A stretch of 64,000 bases of DNA from Bifidobacterium tsurumiense (GTDB lineage: Bacteria; Actinomycetota; Actinomycetes; Actinomycetales; Bifidobacteriaceae): NCBI RefSeq assembly GCF_000741765.1, contig NZ_JGZU01000011.1:1-64000 (forward strand), in the 5' to 3' direction. The translations under genes were made by a program, and so were the position numbers. Below are positions 26,433 through 35,690 of this stretch, in pieces. Position 1 is the first letter of the stretch. Every line of letters starts with the position of its first letter. Below the pieces are notes generated by a model. It did not search any database, was not told the DNA's origin, and saw only the letters and a program-made list of their open reading frames with translations.

Positions 26433-26868
26433 GTGTACTCCTGTACTCCTGCACATATTGTGCAATCGATTGTTTATCATTCGGTGTTGAACCCCGCAAA
26501 ACCTTGCGATTTCGCGGTTTCCAAGACCAATCGATACCCATGTTATGTTGGGTGGGAGACTTTTGGCCGTTTTTTTGCATCTGTGTGCGAAACTGTGATG
26601 TATTTTTGAGGAAATGTTTGTGTTTGGCGTCCGTTTTGTGAAGGTCGCCTTGTGAGAAATACTGCCCAGAAACCGCAATATATAGCCAATAATGGCAGAA
26701 ATATGAAATAAATCACGTTCGTTTTGCAGGAAGTTGACGCGGCGTGTTGTTCGTTTCTGCACATGAAGATTGTTACCTTGCTCCGTGCACGTTGCGCTGA
26801 GCTTAATGTCGGCTTGCAAGGCCACAATAGGAGCATTGATCAACCACAAACTATATAAGGGAGAACCC
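26433..26868. other. Divergent promoter region xfp/guaA
   Basis: 436 bases between xfp (-) and guaA (+). It is AT-rich, with U/A tracts around 26560-26710 and short inverted repeats such as CCCATGTTATGTTGGG near 26536-26551. Promoters for both highly expressed genes should lie here, but no hexamer pair stands out enough to call. AAGGGAG at 26857-26863 is the guaA ribosome site. Confidence 0.5.
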
Positions 26869-28431
26869 ATGGCAACAGGCCCCGTACTCGTCGTTGATTT
26901 CGGCGCTCAGTACGCCCAGCTCATTGCACGTCGTGTGCGTGAGGCGAATGTGTATTCCGAACTCGTACCCCATTCCATGCCTGTGGATGAGATGTTGGCC
27001 AAGGATCCCAAGGCCATCATTCTTTCTGGCGGACCTGCTTCGGTCTATGAACCGGGTGCTCCGAGCCTGGATAAGAAGATTTTCGAGGCCGGGGTTCCGG
27101 TTTTAGGCATTTGCTACGGCTTCCAGGTCATGGCTCATGAGCTTGGCGGAACTGTGGATAAGGCTGCATTGGGTGAATACGGCAAAACCGATACCGTCAT
27201 AGACAAGGCAGAGGGAATACTTTCCGGATCCCCAAGTGAACAGAACACATGGATGAGCCATGGTGTTGCAGTGGAGAAAGCGCCTGAAGGTTTCACTGTT
27301 TTGGCTCATACAGAAGGTGCGCCGGTCGCTGCCATGCAGGACCCATTCCGCAAGCTCTATGGCGTCCAGTGGCATCCTGAAGTCAAGCACACTCCGCTTG
27401 GCCAGGATCTTATGGAAACCTTCTTGCATGAGTGCGCTGGATTGGACAATGACTGGGATGCCTCAAGCATTATTGAGGACCAGGTGGCTAAAATCCGCGA
27501 ACAGGTGGGGGATGCGCAGGTTATCTGCGGATTGTCCGGCGGTGTGGATTCCGCTGTCGCGGCGGCATTGGTGCATAAGGCGGTCGGCGATCAGCTCACC
27601 TGCGTTTTCGTGGATCACGGCTTGTTGCGTAAGGGTGAAGTCGAGCAGGTCAAGCACGATTTCGTCGAAGCGACCGGTATCAAGCTGATTGCTGTGGATG
27701 CTGCCGAGGACTTCCTCGAAGCGTTGAAGGGTGTCAGCGAGCCTGAACGCAAACGCAAGATTATCGGTGAAAAGTTCATTCGCACCTTCGAAAAGGCACA
27801 GCGTCAGGTGATCGAAGAGGCAGGTGCCAAGGGGGCCGAGGTCAAGTTCTTGGTTCAGGGCACTTTGTATCCCGATGTGGTGGAGTCGGGCGGTGGAGAT
27901 GGAGCCGCGAATATCAAGTCTCATCACAATGTGGGCGGGCTGCCCGAGGATCTGAAGTTCGAACTCGTGGAACCATTGCGTACTTTGTTCAAGGATGAGG
28001 TCCGTGCCATCGGAACCGAGCTCGGTCTGCCTGAGGAAATGGTATGGCGTCAGCCATTCCCGGGTCCGGGACTTGGAATTCGCATTGTTGGCGAAATTAC
28101 CAAGGAACGCCTCGACGTGCTGCGTGAAGCGGATGCAATCGCTCGAGAAGAGCTGTCCAAAGCAGGGCTTGACCGCGATATCTGGCAGTGCCCGGTCGTG
28201 TTGTTGGCCGATGTCCATTCAGTGGGAGTCCAGGGCGATGAGCGCACCTATGGTTCGCCTATCGTTCTGCGCCCTGTAAGCTCCGAGGATGCCATGACCG
28301 CCGATTGGTCACGCGTTCCTTATGATGTGCTTTCCACGATTTCTACCCGCATCACCAATGAGTGCAGGCAGATCAACCGAGTGGTGCTGGATGTGACTTC
28401 CAAGCCGCCGGCAACCATTGAGTGGGAGTAA
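26869..28431 (+). CDS. guaA: GMP synthase (glutamine-hydrolysing)
   Basis: 520 residues. The class I glutamine amidotransferase domain (about 1-195) has the nucleophile Cys82 in GICYGFQ and the His-Glu pair in QWHPEVKHT. The ATP pyrophosphatase domain carries the P-loop [18 protein letters not shown], and the C-terminal dimerisation domain ends [11 protein letters not shown]. It aminates XMP to GMP in purine synthesis. ATG 26869 follows AAGGGAG. It is divergent from xfp and followed by a terminator, so it is monocistronic. Confidence 0.97.
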   Translation: MATGPVLVVDFGAQYAQLIARRVREANVYSELVPHSMPVDEMLAKDPKAIILSGGPASVYEPGAPSLDKKIFEAGVPVLGICYGFQVMAHELGGTVDKAALGEYGKTDTVIDKAEGILSGSPSEQNTWMSHGVAVEKAPEGFTVLAHTEGAPVAAMQDPFRKLYGVQWHPEVKHTPLGQDLMETFLHECAGLDNDWDASSIIEDQVAKIREQVGDAQVICGLSGGVDSAVAAALVHKAVGDQLTCVFVDHGLLRKGEVEQVKHDFVEATGIKLIAVDAAEDFLEALKGVSEPERKRKIIGEKFIRTFEKAQRQVIEEAGAKGAEVKFLVQGTLYPDVVESGGGDGAANIKSHHNVGGLPEDLKFELVEPLRTLFKDEVRAIGTELGLPEEMVWRQPFPGPGLGIRIVGEITKERLDVLREADAIAREELSKAGLDRDIWQCPVVLLADVHSVGVQGDERTYGSPIVLRPVSSEDAMTADWSRVPYDVLSTISTRITNECRQINRVVLDVTSKPPATIEWE

Positions 28432-28455
28432 TCCGCCGGTTGATGAATACCGCAT

Positions 28456-28495
28456 GAGAGAGCCTAGGTGATTGTGTCGCCCGGGCTCTCTTTTT
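28456..28495 (+). terminator. Rho-independent terminator of guaA
   Basis: GAGAGAGCC and GGCTCTC (28456-28464 and about 28484-28490) form a stem with a short bulged loop, followed by TTTTT. It lies 25 bases after the guaA stop. Confidence 0.85.
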
Positions 28496-28546
28496 CACTG
28501 CTCGATTGTTAGTGGAAAAGCTTCCGGCGAAGAAAGTTGGGTTTGC

Positions 28547-29001
28547 ATGATGGCAAATGCAGAACTTGAAGAAGTATGTGACCGTTCGGAATCCCTGATC
28601 GACCGGCTTGTGGAAGTGTGGCAGTCATCGGTTGAGGCCGCCCATTCATTTTGATTGCACAAGCAATACTGGAAATCAAGGAATATGTTCCGCAAGCTTT
28701 GGCGCACGTTCCTATATTGATCATTGCTAAATCTGCAGCCGATGAACTTGTTGGGTTTATGGGCATTGATGGCGATACTTTAGAAATGTTATTTGTCGCT
28801 GATGGTTTCAGAGGTCGGGGAATAGGAAAGCAGCTGTTGCGCACGGGTGTCGACCAGTACGGCGTTCGTCGGCTGGCGGTCAATGAACACAATCCGGATG
28901 CGAGAAAGTTCTACGAGAGAATGGGGTTTGTGGTCGCTGGAAGAACGGATTTGGATGAGCAAGGCAACCCATATCCTCTGCTCTTGATGAGTCTTGAATA
29001 G
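28547..29001 (+). pseudogene. GNAT-family N-acetyltransferase, frameshifted
   Basis: ATG 28547 opens a frame encoding ESLIDRLVEVWQSSVEAAHSF before a TGA at 28652. The next frame continues directly with LIAQAILEIKEYVPQALAHV to 29001. Together they match the small GNAT acetyltransferases with ..LVEVW.SSV.ATH.FL...I..I..YVP.AL.. at the N-terminus, the acetyl-CoA loop FRGRGIGKQLL and the C-terminal NEHNPDARKFYERMGF. Adding one T to the TTTT run at 28649-28652 restores a protein of about 151 residues. The substrate is unknown. The downstream frame alone (116 aa from TTG 28651) keeps the acetyl-CoA site but lacks the first helices. Confidence 0.8.
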
Positions 29002-29072
29002 CCAACAGCCTTGGAAGCAGCCCTGAGTAATACTTGTGAGGCTCTAGCATTGTGCAGCAATAGAGGTGCAAT

Positions 29073-30143
29073 ATGCTGGACAACACATCGACGATAGGAA
29101 TGCATATGGAAAACAACAAACTGTCCTTCTCTTCGGATTATATGGAAGGCGCGCATCCTCAAATTCTTGAGAGTCTTGTCGAAACCAATATGGTGCAGAC
29201 CGCAGGTTATGGTTTGGACGAGTTTTCTGAGTCTGCCAAGGCGAAAATCAGGGAGGCATGTTCGACGCCTGATGCTGATATCTTTTTCCTGGTGGGCGGC
29301 ACCCAGACCAATGCGACCATGATCGATGCGATGCTGCGCTCATATCAGGGTGTTATTGCCGCAGAAACCGGTCATATCAGTGTCCATGAGGCGGGTGCCA
29401 TAGAATTTGGCGGACATAAGGTGCTTCAAATGCCGCATTATGACGGCAAACTCAGGGCCGCGGACATTCAATCATGCGTTGAATGCTATTGGCAGGACGC
29501 CAATCATGATCATATGGTGATGCCGGGCATGGTGTACATTTCCCAGCCTACGGAATTCGGCACCCTGTACAGCAAGGATGAGTTGCGTTCCATAAGCGAG
29601 GTATGCCGTGCCAACAATATTCCGCTGTATTTGGACGGAGCCAGGATGGCTTATGCATTGGCCTGCCCCGAAAATGATGTGACGCTGAAAGATATCGGCG
29701 CATTATGCGACGCATTTTATATCGGAGGGACCAAATGCGGTGCGCTGTTTGGCGAAGCGGTGGTGATTCCGCGGCATAACTACATTCCGCATCTCTTTAC
29801 CATCATCAAGCAGCATGGGGCCTTGCTGGCCAAAGGTCGACTCTGCGGCATCCAGTTCGAGACGCTCTTTACCGATGGATTGTATGAAAAGCTTGGCAGG
29901 CGTGGCATTAAAACAGCTGAGATCATACGAGAGTCTTTGGCAAATAAAGGATATGAGTTTGCCATCGAAACGCCTACCAACCAAATCTTCATCGTTTTGG
30001 ACGATCGAAAAGCTGAGGAATTGTCTCGATTCGTGGAATTGGGATTCTGGGAGCGCTTGGATGAGCATCATGTAGTCATGCGAATTGCGACCAGTTGGGC
30101 GACTCAGGACAAGGATGTGAACAAACTTATTGAGCTGCTGTAA
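29073..30143 (+). CDS. ltaA: Low-specificity L-threonine aldolase
   Basis: 356 residues, PLP fold type I. The Schiff-base Lys221 lies in YIGGTKCGALFGE; LYLDGARMAYAL provides the cofactor Asp and AETGHISVHEAGAIE is the substrate-binding region. It cleaves L-threonine or L-allo-threonine to glycine and acetaldehyde in the cytoplasm. ATG 29073 has an AGAGGTG site; ATG 29106 is an alternative that would remove 11 atypical residues. It lies 71 bases after the acetyltransferase remnant. Family assignment is firm, substrate preference inferred. Confidence 0.9.
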   Translation: MLDNTSTIGMHMENNKLSFSSDYMEGAHPQILESLVETNMVQTAGYGLDEFSESAKAKIREACSTPDADIFFLVGGTQTNATMIDAMLRSYQGVIAAETGHISVHEAGAIEFGGHKVLQMPHYDGKLRAADIQSCVECYWQDANHDHMVMPGMVYISQPTEFGTLYSKDELRSISEVCRANNIPLYLDGARMAYALACPENDVTLKDIGALCDAFYIGGTKCGALFGEAVVIPRHNYIPHLFTIIKQHGALLAKGRLCGIQFETLFTDGLYEKLGRRGIKTAEIIRESLANKGYEFAIETPTNQIFIVLDDRKAEELSRFVELGFWERLDEHHVVMRIATSWATQDKDVNKLIELL

Positions 30144-30160
30144 CTTTGCAGTGCAGTGCA

Positions 30161-30216
30161 GTGTTGAGAGGAAAGTGTTGAGAGGAAAGTGCTGAAAGGA
30201 AAGTGCTGAAAGGAAA
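30161..30216. repeat. Four tandem 14-bp repeats
   Basis: Two copies of GTGTTGAGAGGAAA are followed by two copies of GTGCTGAAAGGAAA, head to tail, starting 18 bases after the ltaA stop. A short GTGCA repeat precedes them. The array is noncoding. Confidence 0.95.
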
Positions 30217-30238
30217 GTGCTTCGGCCATATATGCAGA

Positions 30239-30274
30239 GAATGCCGCCACGCAGAGTTTTGTGTGGCGGCATTC
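30239..30274. terminator. Hairpin between convergent ltaA and NAD(P)-binding gene
   Basis: GAATGCCGCCAC and GTGGCGGCATTC (30239-30250 and 30263-30274) form a perfect 12-bp stem. Neither side has a long U-run. The position suggests a bidirectional terminator. Confidence 0.6.
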
Positions 30275-30373
30275 ACGAAGATAAGGTAGGGGGATACAAT
30301 ACGCGAGAATTCCTGGAACTGCATGGCTGCAGATCTGGAAGATCCTGCCTCGTGAGCGTTATTCTTGTGGGCG

Positions 30374-31003
30374 TTATTTGCCGAGGAAGGAAATGCGCTG
30401 CTTGATGTGTGGGTGCTCGCTGGTCGCTTCGTCCACCATGGCAATTGCGTAGTCGGCATAACTGATGCGGCTTTCGCCCTTGTCATTGGTGGTGAATTCC
30501 TCGCCGGCAACGATGTAATCTCCGGTGCGTTCTCCCTGAGCCTGGAAATCGGCAGCAGGGCTGATATAAGTCCAATTGACATCGTCATGCTTGCGCAGTG
30601 CGGCAAGAGCTTCGGCTGCAGCGGCTGCGACAGGCTTGAACTCCTCGGGGAAATCAGGAGTGTCTTGAAGGGCCATGGTGTGTTCTTTGTTGACATACAG
30701 GCTTCCTGCGCCGCCGATGATCAGCAGACGGGTCGGCGTTCCAGAGAGAATTTCGGCCAGATGCTCCGAGGACTGCTTGGTCTGAGGTAGATTGTCTCCC
30801 CAAGCGCCGAATGCGCTGATCACCACATCGAAGTCCTTGAGATCTTCTGAACTGAGATCGAACAAATCCTTGACAATCGCCTTCTGTGCCACGGTGGCGT
30901 TTTCTTTGCGCACAACAGCAGTGACGTCAAGTCCGCGATTGACCGCTTCCTCGACAATAAGGCGTCCTGCTTTTCCGTTTGCTGCGATGACTGCAATCTT
31001 CAT
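30374..31003 (-). CDS. NAD(P)-binding Rossmann protein (YwnB/NmrA-like)
   Basis: 209 residues. The N-terminus KIAVIAANGKAGRLIVEEA is the dinucleotide-binding GxxGxxG-type loop of atypical short-chain dehydrogenases, followed by VVISAFGAW and RLLIIGGAGSLYV. The usual catalytic Tyr-x3-Lys is not evident, as in regulatory NmrA-like members. ATG 31003 has an AAAGGACC site. It is transcribed divergently from an Rrf2-type regulator, the same arrangement as ywnA-ywnB in Bacillus subtilis, so redox- or electrophile-responsive control is a reasonable inference. A clear promoter and dyad precede it. Confidence 0.8.
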   Translation of the reverse strand: MKIAVIAANGKAGRLIVEEAVNRGLDVTAVVRKENATVAQKAIVKDLFDLSSEDLKDFDVVISAFGAWGDNLPQTKQSSEHLAEILSGTPTRLLIIGGAGSLYVNKEHTMALQDTPDFPEEFKPVAAAAAEALAALRKHDDVNWTYISPAADFQAQGERTGDYIVAGEEFTTNDKGESRISYADYAIAMVDEATSEHPHIKQRISFLGK

Positions 31004-31026
31004 GAATGGTCCTTTCGTTTCGCTTG

Positions 31027-31047
31027 ATGTAATAGTTACGTTTACAT
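31027..31047. promoter_or_regulatory. Candidate Rrf2 operator (ATGTAA dyad)
   Basis: ATGTAA and TTACAT half-sites (31027-31032 and 31042-31047) flank nine bases. The dyad lies just downstream of the predicted start of the leftward transcript, a position where a repressor would block transcription. A related palindrome, ATGTAAATACAT, occurs at 31222-31233 in front of the Rrf2 gene. Confidence 0.45.
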
Positions 31048-31056
31048 CTGGCGCTA

Positions 31057-31085
31057 ACAATATGTGAGTACAGTTGTAATGTCAA
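31057..31085 (-). promoter_or_regulatory. Promoter of the NAD(P)-binding protein gene
   Basis: On the minus strand a perfect -35 box TTGACA (31085-31080) and TATTGT (31062-31057) are 17 bases apart. Transcription would start near 31050, about 47 bases before the start codon. Confidence 0.75.
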
Positions 31086-31221
31086 ATGTTTCAACTCGTG
31101 GGCGTGTCGTAAAATGAAGCTACCTTATAGGTAAAGATTTTTGCCTGTTGTAGGACGCAGATATATTGAAATTTGCTCTTGTTGCTACGAATCATCCAGC
31201 ATTCTTTTGCTTTGCTTCCAT

Positions 31222-31233
31222 ATGTAAATACAT
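31222..31233. promoter_or_regulatory. Palindrome upstream of the Rrf2 gene
   Basis: ATGTAAATACAT is a near-perfect palindrome sharing the ATGTAA half-site with 31027-31047. It overlaps a possible -10 element (TACTAT, 31233-31238), 110 bases before the regulator start. Autoregulation is inferred. Confidence 0.35.
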
Positions 31234-31342
31234 ACTATTTGCTATATTGATGTATTTAGATGAGTTACAACTACTGGCAGCCTCAACAACGGATGCTACT
31301 GAATATCCAGCTGCCTTCGAATCTTGAGATGAGGAGACAATC

Positions 31343-32251
31343 ATGCGAATATCATCACGCTTCACGATAGCCACGCATGCTTTGGTGTGCATTGAGCATT
31401 TTGGCAAACAACACAAGGTTACTTCCGCATTCATAGCGGAAAGCGTCAATGTCAACCCTGTCGTCATACGACGAATTCTTGGGCAGTTAAAGGATGCCAA
31501 TATCGTCTCAATTGAGGCGGGAGTCGGTGGTGCGTCAATCGTGGGCAATCCTGCCGATATCACATTACTCGATGTGTTCAGTGCGGTTGAAGGGGAGGAT
31601 TATGAAATGTTCCGTTTCCATGACAACCCTAATCCGAATTGCGAAGTTGGGCGCAATATCCATGCCATATTGGATGGGGAATTGGAAGCGGCTCGCAAAG
31701 CCTTTGAGCGGCGTCTGGAGGCTACGACGTTGCAGGATCTTGTGGATCATCTCGACGCGAACTGGCATAGATATGCGGTGGTGACGAGCGGTTGGAATCA
31801 ACCGAAGAGTCTTACTGACGACAGGGAAGTGGGAAGCCTTACTCCGTACGATAAGCTGGTATCAATTAAGAGAGCTGATGTACAAGGAAGAAGGTCGGCC
31901 ATGTCTATATTCATATATCTCATAGATATTGCCTCCCTTCTCTCGATTGCTCTCACTTCGCTGAGCATAGCCATCGAGTCGACCTGGACCTATAGGGTAT
32001 GGCTTGCGGCTATGGTGCTGTGTTTTCTTGGCATAATATTGAGGTTCATAAGCAGCACAATTTTCAAAAAGTCGCAGTTCATTGGATTCAGGGATATGGT
32101 GTCATTGCTCGCTTTGCCGATGGTGATGTATCTGAATTTCAAAGGCAGCAGGGGATTTGACGTCACGATTTTGGCTGTTATGGGAGGGCTTTTGCTCGCC
32201 GCCATATTTCGGCGTGCTCATATGTGTTGGAGACTCATAACGCGCGAGTAA
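31343..32251 (+). CDS. Rrf2-family regulator fused to a four-helix membrane domain
   Basis: 302 residues. Residues 1-135 are an Rrf2 winged helix (MRISSRFTIATHALVCIEHF, then ESVNVNPVVIRRILGQLKDA, wing GVGGASI). A single Cys in NPNCEVG means the three-Cys Fe-S cluster of IscR/NsrR is absent, as in YwnA/CymR-like members. Residues 187-300 contain four hydrophobic segments (about 188-211, 217-237, 249-263, 271-288). Rrf2 proteins are normally soluble and 130-165 residues long. ATG 31901, in frame and with its own AGGAAGAAGG site, could start the membrane part separately, so this is either a real membrane-tethered regulator or two genes fused by loss of a stop. ATG 31343 follows GAGGAG. Confidence 0.8.
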   Translation: MRISSRFTIATHALVCIEHFGKQHKVTSAFIAESVNVNPVVIRRILGQLKDANIVSIEAGVGGASIVGNPADITLLDVFSAVEGEDYEMFRFHDNPNPNCEVGRNIHAILDGELEAARKAFERRLEATTLQDLVDHLDANWHRYAVVTSGWNQPKSLTDDREVGSLTPYDKLVSIKRADVQGRRSAMSIFIYLIDIASLLSIALTSLSIAIESTWTYRVWLAAMVLCFLGIILRFISSTIFKKSQFIGFRDMVSLLALPMVMYLNFKGSRGFDVTILAVMGGLLLAAIFRRAHMCWRLITRE

Positions 32252-32331
32252 CATACCGCGCCATCCGGAGGTCTTGAACACAAAAGGCGCGCACTAATTC
32301 CGTCATGAATCAGCAATGTGGGCATGGCAAA

Positions 32332-33033
32332 TCAGAGGTCTGTGTTTTGCCCACCCGCGTGAATATAGGCTATTGCCAATTGCGTGCGGTTCGTGAAGCC
32401 TGTTTTATCCAGTATTCTGGTGATTTTATTGCGAACGGTGCCTTCGGATAGATGCAAATGGCCGGCAATGTCACGATTATCCAAACCTTGCGCAACCAAC
32501 GCGCTGAGTGCCAATTCGCGGGCGTCAAGCTCACCCGGTAACAATGTATAAGCATTCGATTCGGGATTGGCGTAGGCCGATGAAGATGCGACGCCTTTGG
32601 AGTCGGCGTGCGCCTGTGATTTTGCGGTAATCCGTTCAAGCACTTCCGCGCCAAGGACAATCTGCCCGGACATCACAGCATGCAGCGCGGGTGCCACCGA
32701 GGAAATATCCTGTTTGATCAGATATCCGCGAGCGCCGAGTGCCAGGGCATCGTCGATATATGCTTGATCGGCGAATGTTGTTAAAAACAATATGCGCGCT
32801 TCCGGCTGCTGTTCGATAATGAGTCTCGCCGCCTGCAATCCATCCATAATGGGCATTTGCACATCGATCAGCAGGATATCAGGGGAGTGCTTGGCGTATT
32901 TGGCTACTGCCGTCTGTCCATCCTGCGCAGTCCACACGACTGCCGCTGTTTTCGTAGCCTCGAGTATCGTGGTGAGCGAAGAGCATACGATGGGGTCGTC
33001 ATCGACTACGGCAACGGTCATCATTGTTCTCAT
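32332..33033 (-). CDS. NarL/LuxR-type response regulator
   Basis: 233 residues. The receiver has Asp11-13, phospho-acceptor Asp57 in LLIDVQMPIMDG, the Thr pair of FLTTFAD and Lys in YLIKQDIS. The C-terminal LuxR helix-turn-helix reads LVAQGLDNRDIAGHLHLSEG then TVRNKITRILDKTGFTNRT. A Ser/Ala-rich linker of about 30 residues separates them. ATG 33033 follows GAGAAAGG; longer in-frame frames upstream have no support. It lies 109 bases after the histidine kinase on the same strand and very likely controls the divergent ABC exporter. Confidence 0.92.
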   Translation of the reverse strand: MRTMMTVAVVDDDPIVCSSLTTILEATKTAAVVWTAQDGQTAVAKYAKHSPDILLIDVQMPIMDGLQAARLIIEQQPEARILFLTTFADQAYIDDALALGARGYLIKQDISSVAPALHAVMSGQIVLGAEVLERITAKSQAHADSKGVASSSAYANPESNAYTLLPGELDARELALSALVAQGLDNRDIAGHLHLSEGTVRNKITRILDKTGFTNRTQLAIAYIHAGGQNTDL

Positions 33034-33142
33034 GGCATGCCTTTCTCCGGTTCTTGCCTCAACAATCATTGCCTCAATATTCCTGTCACGGCAACCTATA
33101 CGGCATATTTTACGTTCGCCAAGGATGTATGGAAACTCGGCT

Positions 33143-34462
33143 TTATTTGGCGCGTTTGGGAATGGATACGAATACTCGCCAGCCTGTGTCATTGAAGCCG
33201 CATAGTGAGGTGCCACCAAGCGCTTGCGCTCGCTGAGCGATGTCTTCCAGCCCCATGCCTCGTTTGTTTGCTGTGGCCATCCCCTGCCGATTGCTTGGAT
33301 GAGAAGCGTTACCGTTATCTTGAATGACCAATTGCCACAGGGCCGGCATATCCCGCAATGCAATGCGAATATGGGAAGCGTTGCCGTGTCGTTCGGCATT
33401 GGTCAGTGCTTCGCGTATCACTGCAGAAAAACAACGGGTTATTGCAGCGGGTGCCTGGCTAATGCCATTGTCGAGCGTAACCGTGAAACGCTGTTCGGGC
33501 AACCCTTGTGCGGCTGCTGTAATCATTGAAGTGAAATCGGTGCCGTCATCATCCATGTCATGGACGGATGCTCGGATGGTTGACATCGCCTCATTCAATG
33601 TCGAAGCAATTTCCTGGAGTCGCTGTTCGTTGGCTGTGTCGTTCTGGACGGTATTAATAGTCATAGCCGCTTGGGTTTGCATTATGGCGCGTGTGAGCAC
33701 ATGGCCTACATTGTCATGGATATCCCTGGCAATGCGTGTGCGCTCCGAAAGAGTGGCTGATCGGACCGCTTGAATGCGAAATGCCTCGGCATCGCTTATC
33801 CTCGCGTATGCGGCTCGACGCTCCGCACTCCTCAGATCCGTTTCGCTATGGAATGCATGCCAGAGTTTTGCATAATAATTGGTGACGATGCCAATGCCCA
33901 GTCCAATCACAATCAGTATGGCAAAAACGAATATTTCCGATGCGTACCAAGTGATCTGAGTAGTGAGGAAGTCCGGGAAGGCAGCTCCTGCACCTTGAAT
34001 GAGGGCTTGCGAAAACAAAGGCGCCGCTATTGGCACAATAGGTGCTGCGAGTATTGCCCAATCCTTGAGCATATGCAATATCGATTTGGTTGAGGCAGGT
34101 TTGGTGTCGGAGGAAACCGTGACTTCTGCAATGCGCTTGGCATATCGGTTATCGGTATGCTTCATGCCCCATAATTGCGGTGTTGGCGCAAGTCTGCCGG
34201 CATCGATGGCAATCACGGGGATTGTGAAGAGCAATGTGGTCCACATCAAGGACGAAATACACAACAGATACACGAACACTCGAGTACAAGACGCAGGAAA
34301 ACGCCATTCGACAAGACTGCTCAAGGATGTGGCACAGAGCATTGAGGCAAGGATTCCGGTGTACAGGCCGCCTTCTGGTGTGTGAAAAGCGGTGGTAATG
34401 GCGCAGCCGACTGCGAGCAAGAGTATTTTTGAACCGACTCTGCCCAGATCGTACAATCTCAT
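33143..34462 (-). CDS. Sensor histidine kinase (HisKA_3, NarL-partner type)
   Basis: 439 residues. Hydrophobic segments near 12-50, 62-88, 136-160 and 172-195 form a membrane sensor. A coiled linker leads to the HisKA_3 dimerisation box ERTRIARDIHDNVGHVL with phospho-acceptor His249, then a HATPase domain (REALTNAERHG N-box, VIQDNG, GMGLEDIAQRA). The start ATG 34462 has only a weak site; GTG 34471 is an alternative. The kinase is paired with the downstream response regulator and divergent from an ABC-2 operon, an architecture typical of envelope-stress or peptide/lipid efflux modules. Confidence 0.9.
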   Translation of the reverse strand: MRLYDLGRVGSKILLLAVGCAITTAFHTPEGGLYTGILASMLCATSLSSLVEWRFPASCTRVFVYLLCISSLMWTTLLFTIPVIAIDAGRLAPTPQLWGMKHTDNRYAKRIAEVTVSSDTKPASTKSILHMLKDWAILAAPIVPIAAPLFSQALIQGAGAAFPDFLTTQITWYASEIFVFAILIVIGLGIGIVTNYYAKLWHAFHSETDLRSAERRAAYARISDAEAFRIQAVRSATLSERTRIARDIHDNVGHVLTRAIMQTQAAMTINTVQNDTANEQRLQEIASTLNEAMSTIRASVHDMDDDGTDFTSMITAAAQGLPEQRFTVTLDNGISQAPAAITRCFSAVIREALTNAERHGNASHIRIALRDMPALWQLVIQDNGNASHPSNRQGMATANKRGMGLEDIAQRAQALGGTSLCGFNDTGWRVFVSIPKRAK

Positions 34463-34684
34463 ATTCACCACACACCAATATCAGCAGTCTCAGCCTGATA
34501 TTGTCAATTCATCGTCGATTCCATGATGATTTGCGATCCTTTGCTTGATATGACAGGTCGTTTCATGAATCGGCTATGCCCTTCGAAGTCCGTACATGAG
34601 GAATGTCACTGTTGACATGCGCAGGCGTGGCGGACATGACAAAACTCACCCGTGTTGCGGATTTCATGCTGTCACAATGGATAT

Positions 34685-35656
34685 ATGAAGGCACAACAAC
34701 ACACTCAAACGGGCCAAACCGAATCCGCCATTTCGGTGCAAGGCCTGGTCAAACGCTATGGCGAGGTGCTTGCCTTGGACGACTTCGATTTGCAAGTGCG
34801 CCAAGGTGAGATCTTCGGCCTTCTCGGCCCCAATGGATCAGGAAAATCAACGGCGATTAACTGCATTCTGGCACTGATTGAATATGATTCCGGAAGCGTG
34901 CGCGTCTTCGACAAGTCGATGCGTTCCAACAGTTACGACCTGAAACGCCGCATCGGGATTGTTCCGCAAAATGTGGCGGTAATAGACGAGCTCAATGTGC
35001 AAGAAAACGTCGACTACTTTTGCTCGTTGTATGTTCCTCAGAAGCAAACCCGTCGTGAATTGGTTGACGAGGCCATTGAATTCGTCGGGTTGGAGGAATT
35101 CCGCAAATATCGTCCGAAGAAACTTTCCGGCGGTTTGCTGCGCAGATTGAATATCGCATGCGGAATCGCCCATAAACCTGAACTTCTGTTTCTTGACGAA
35201 CCCACGGTGGCGGTCGACCCACAGAGTCGTAACGCCATTCTGGAAGGAATCAAACGACTCAATGCCAATGGTTCCACGATCGTCTACACCAGTCATTACA
35301 TGGAGGAGGTCGAACAAATTTGCGACCGCATCCTCATCATGGATCACGGTCGGCATCTGGCCCTCGGGACATCCGATGAGTTGAAACAAATGGTGGGGGC
35401 AGGCGAGCGCATCCGCATTGAAACGATGGATCTCAGTGAGCAAGGTCTGCGCATCATTCGAGACATGGATTGCGTAATCGATGTCGAATATGACGGCACA
35501 CTGTTGCAGGTGCAATGCAAGCGAGGAGATCACAACCTGCTCGACGTTTTGGATGCCATCAATCGTTCAGGTGCCACAGCGGGACATGTGACTTCACAAT
35601 TGCCGACTTTGAATGACGTGTTCCTCGAACTCACCGGCAAAGCGTTACGTGACTGA
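34685..35656 (+). CDS. ABC transporter ATP-binding protein (ABC-2 exporter)
   Basis: 323 residues. Walker A GPNGSGKST (Lys54), Q-loop GIVPQNVAV, signature LSGGLLRRLNIACG, Walker B LLFLDEPTVAVDP and switch His in YTSHYMEE. The C-terminal 100 residues resemble the DrrA/CcmA-type extension of drug or lipid exporters. ATG 34685 is preceded by no clear ribosome site; a leaderless start is possible. It is first in a three-gene operon with two ABC-2 permeases and lies divergent from the kinase gene. Confidence 0.92.
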   Translation: MKAQQHTQTGQTESAISVQGLVKRYGEVLALDDFDLQVRQGEIFGLLGPNGSGKSTAINCILALIEYDSGSVRVFDKSMRSNSYDLKRRIGIVPQNVAVIDELNVQENVDYFCSLYVPQKQTRRELVDEAIEFVGLEEFRKYRPKKLSGGLLRRLNIACGIAHKPELLFLDEPTVAVDPQSRNAILEGIKRLNANGSTIVYTSHYMEEVEQICDRILIMDHGRHLALGTSDELKQMVGAGERIRIETMDLSEQGLRIIRDMDCVIDVEYDGTLLQVQCKRGDHNLLDVLDAINRSGATAGHVTSQLPTLNDVFLELTGKALRD

Positions 35657-35690
35657 ATGTCACCGAGACGAAGAAGGGTAGGTGAAAACC

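Noticed and set aside
26433..26870. N-terminal extension of the xfp frame by 146 codons
   Set aside because: Its translation is basic and unstructured, it crosses the guaA start, and Xfp of this length class begins at [10 protein letters not shown] with a strong ribosome site.
30161..30216. CRISPR-like short repeat array
   Set aside because: Units are contiguous 14-mers without spacers and there are no cas genes; it is a simple tandem repeat.
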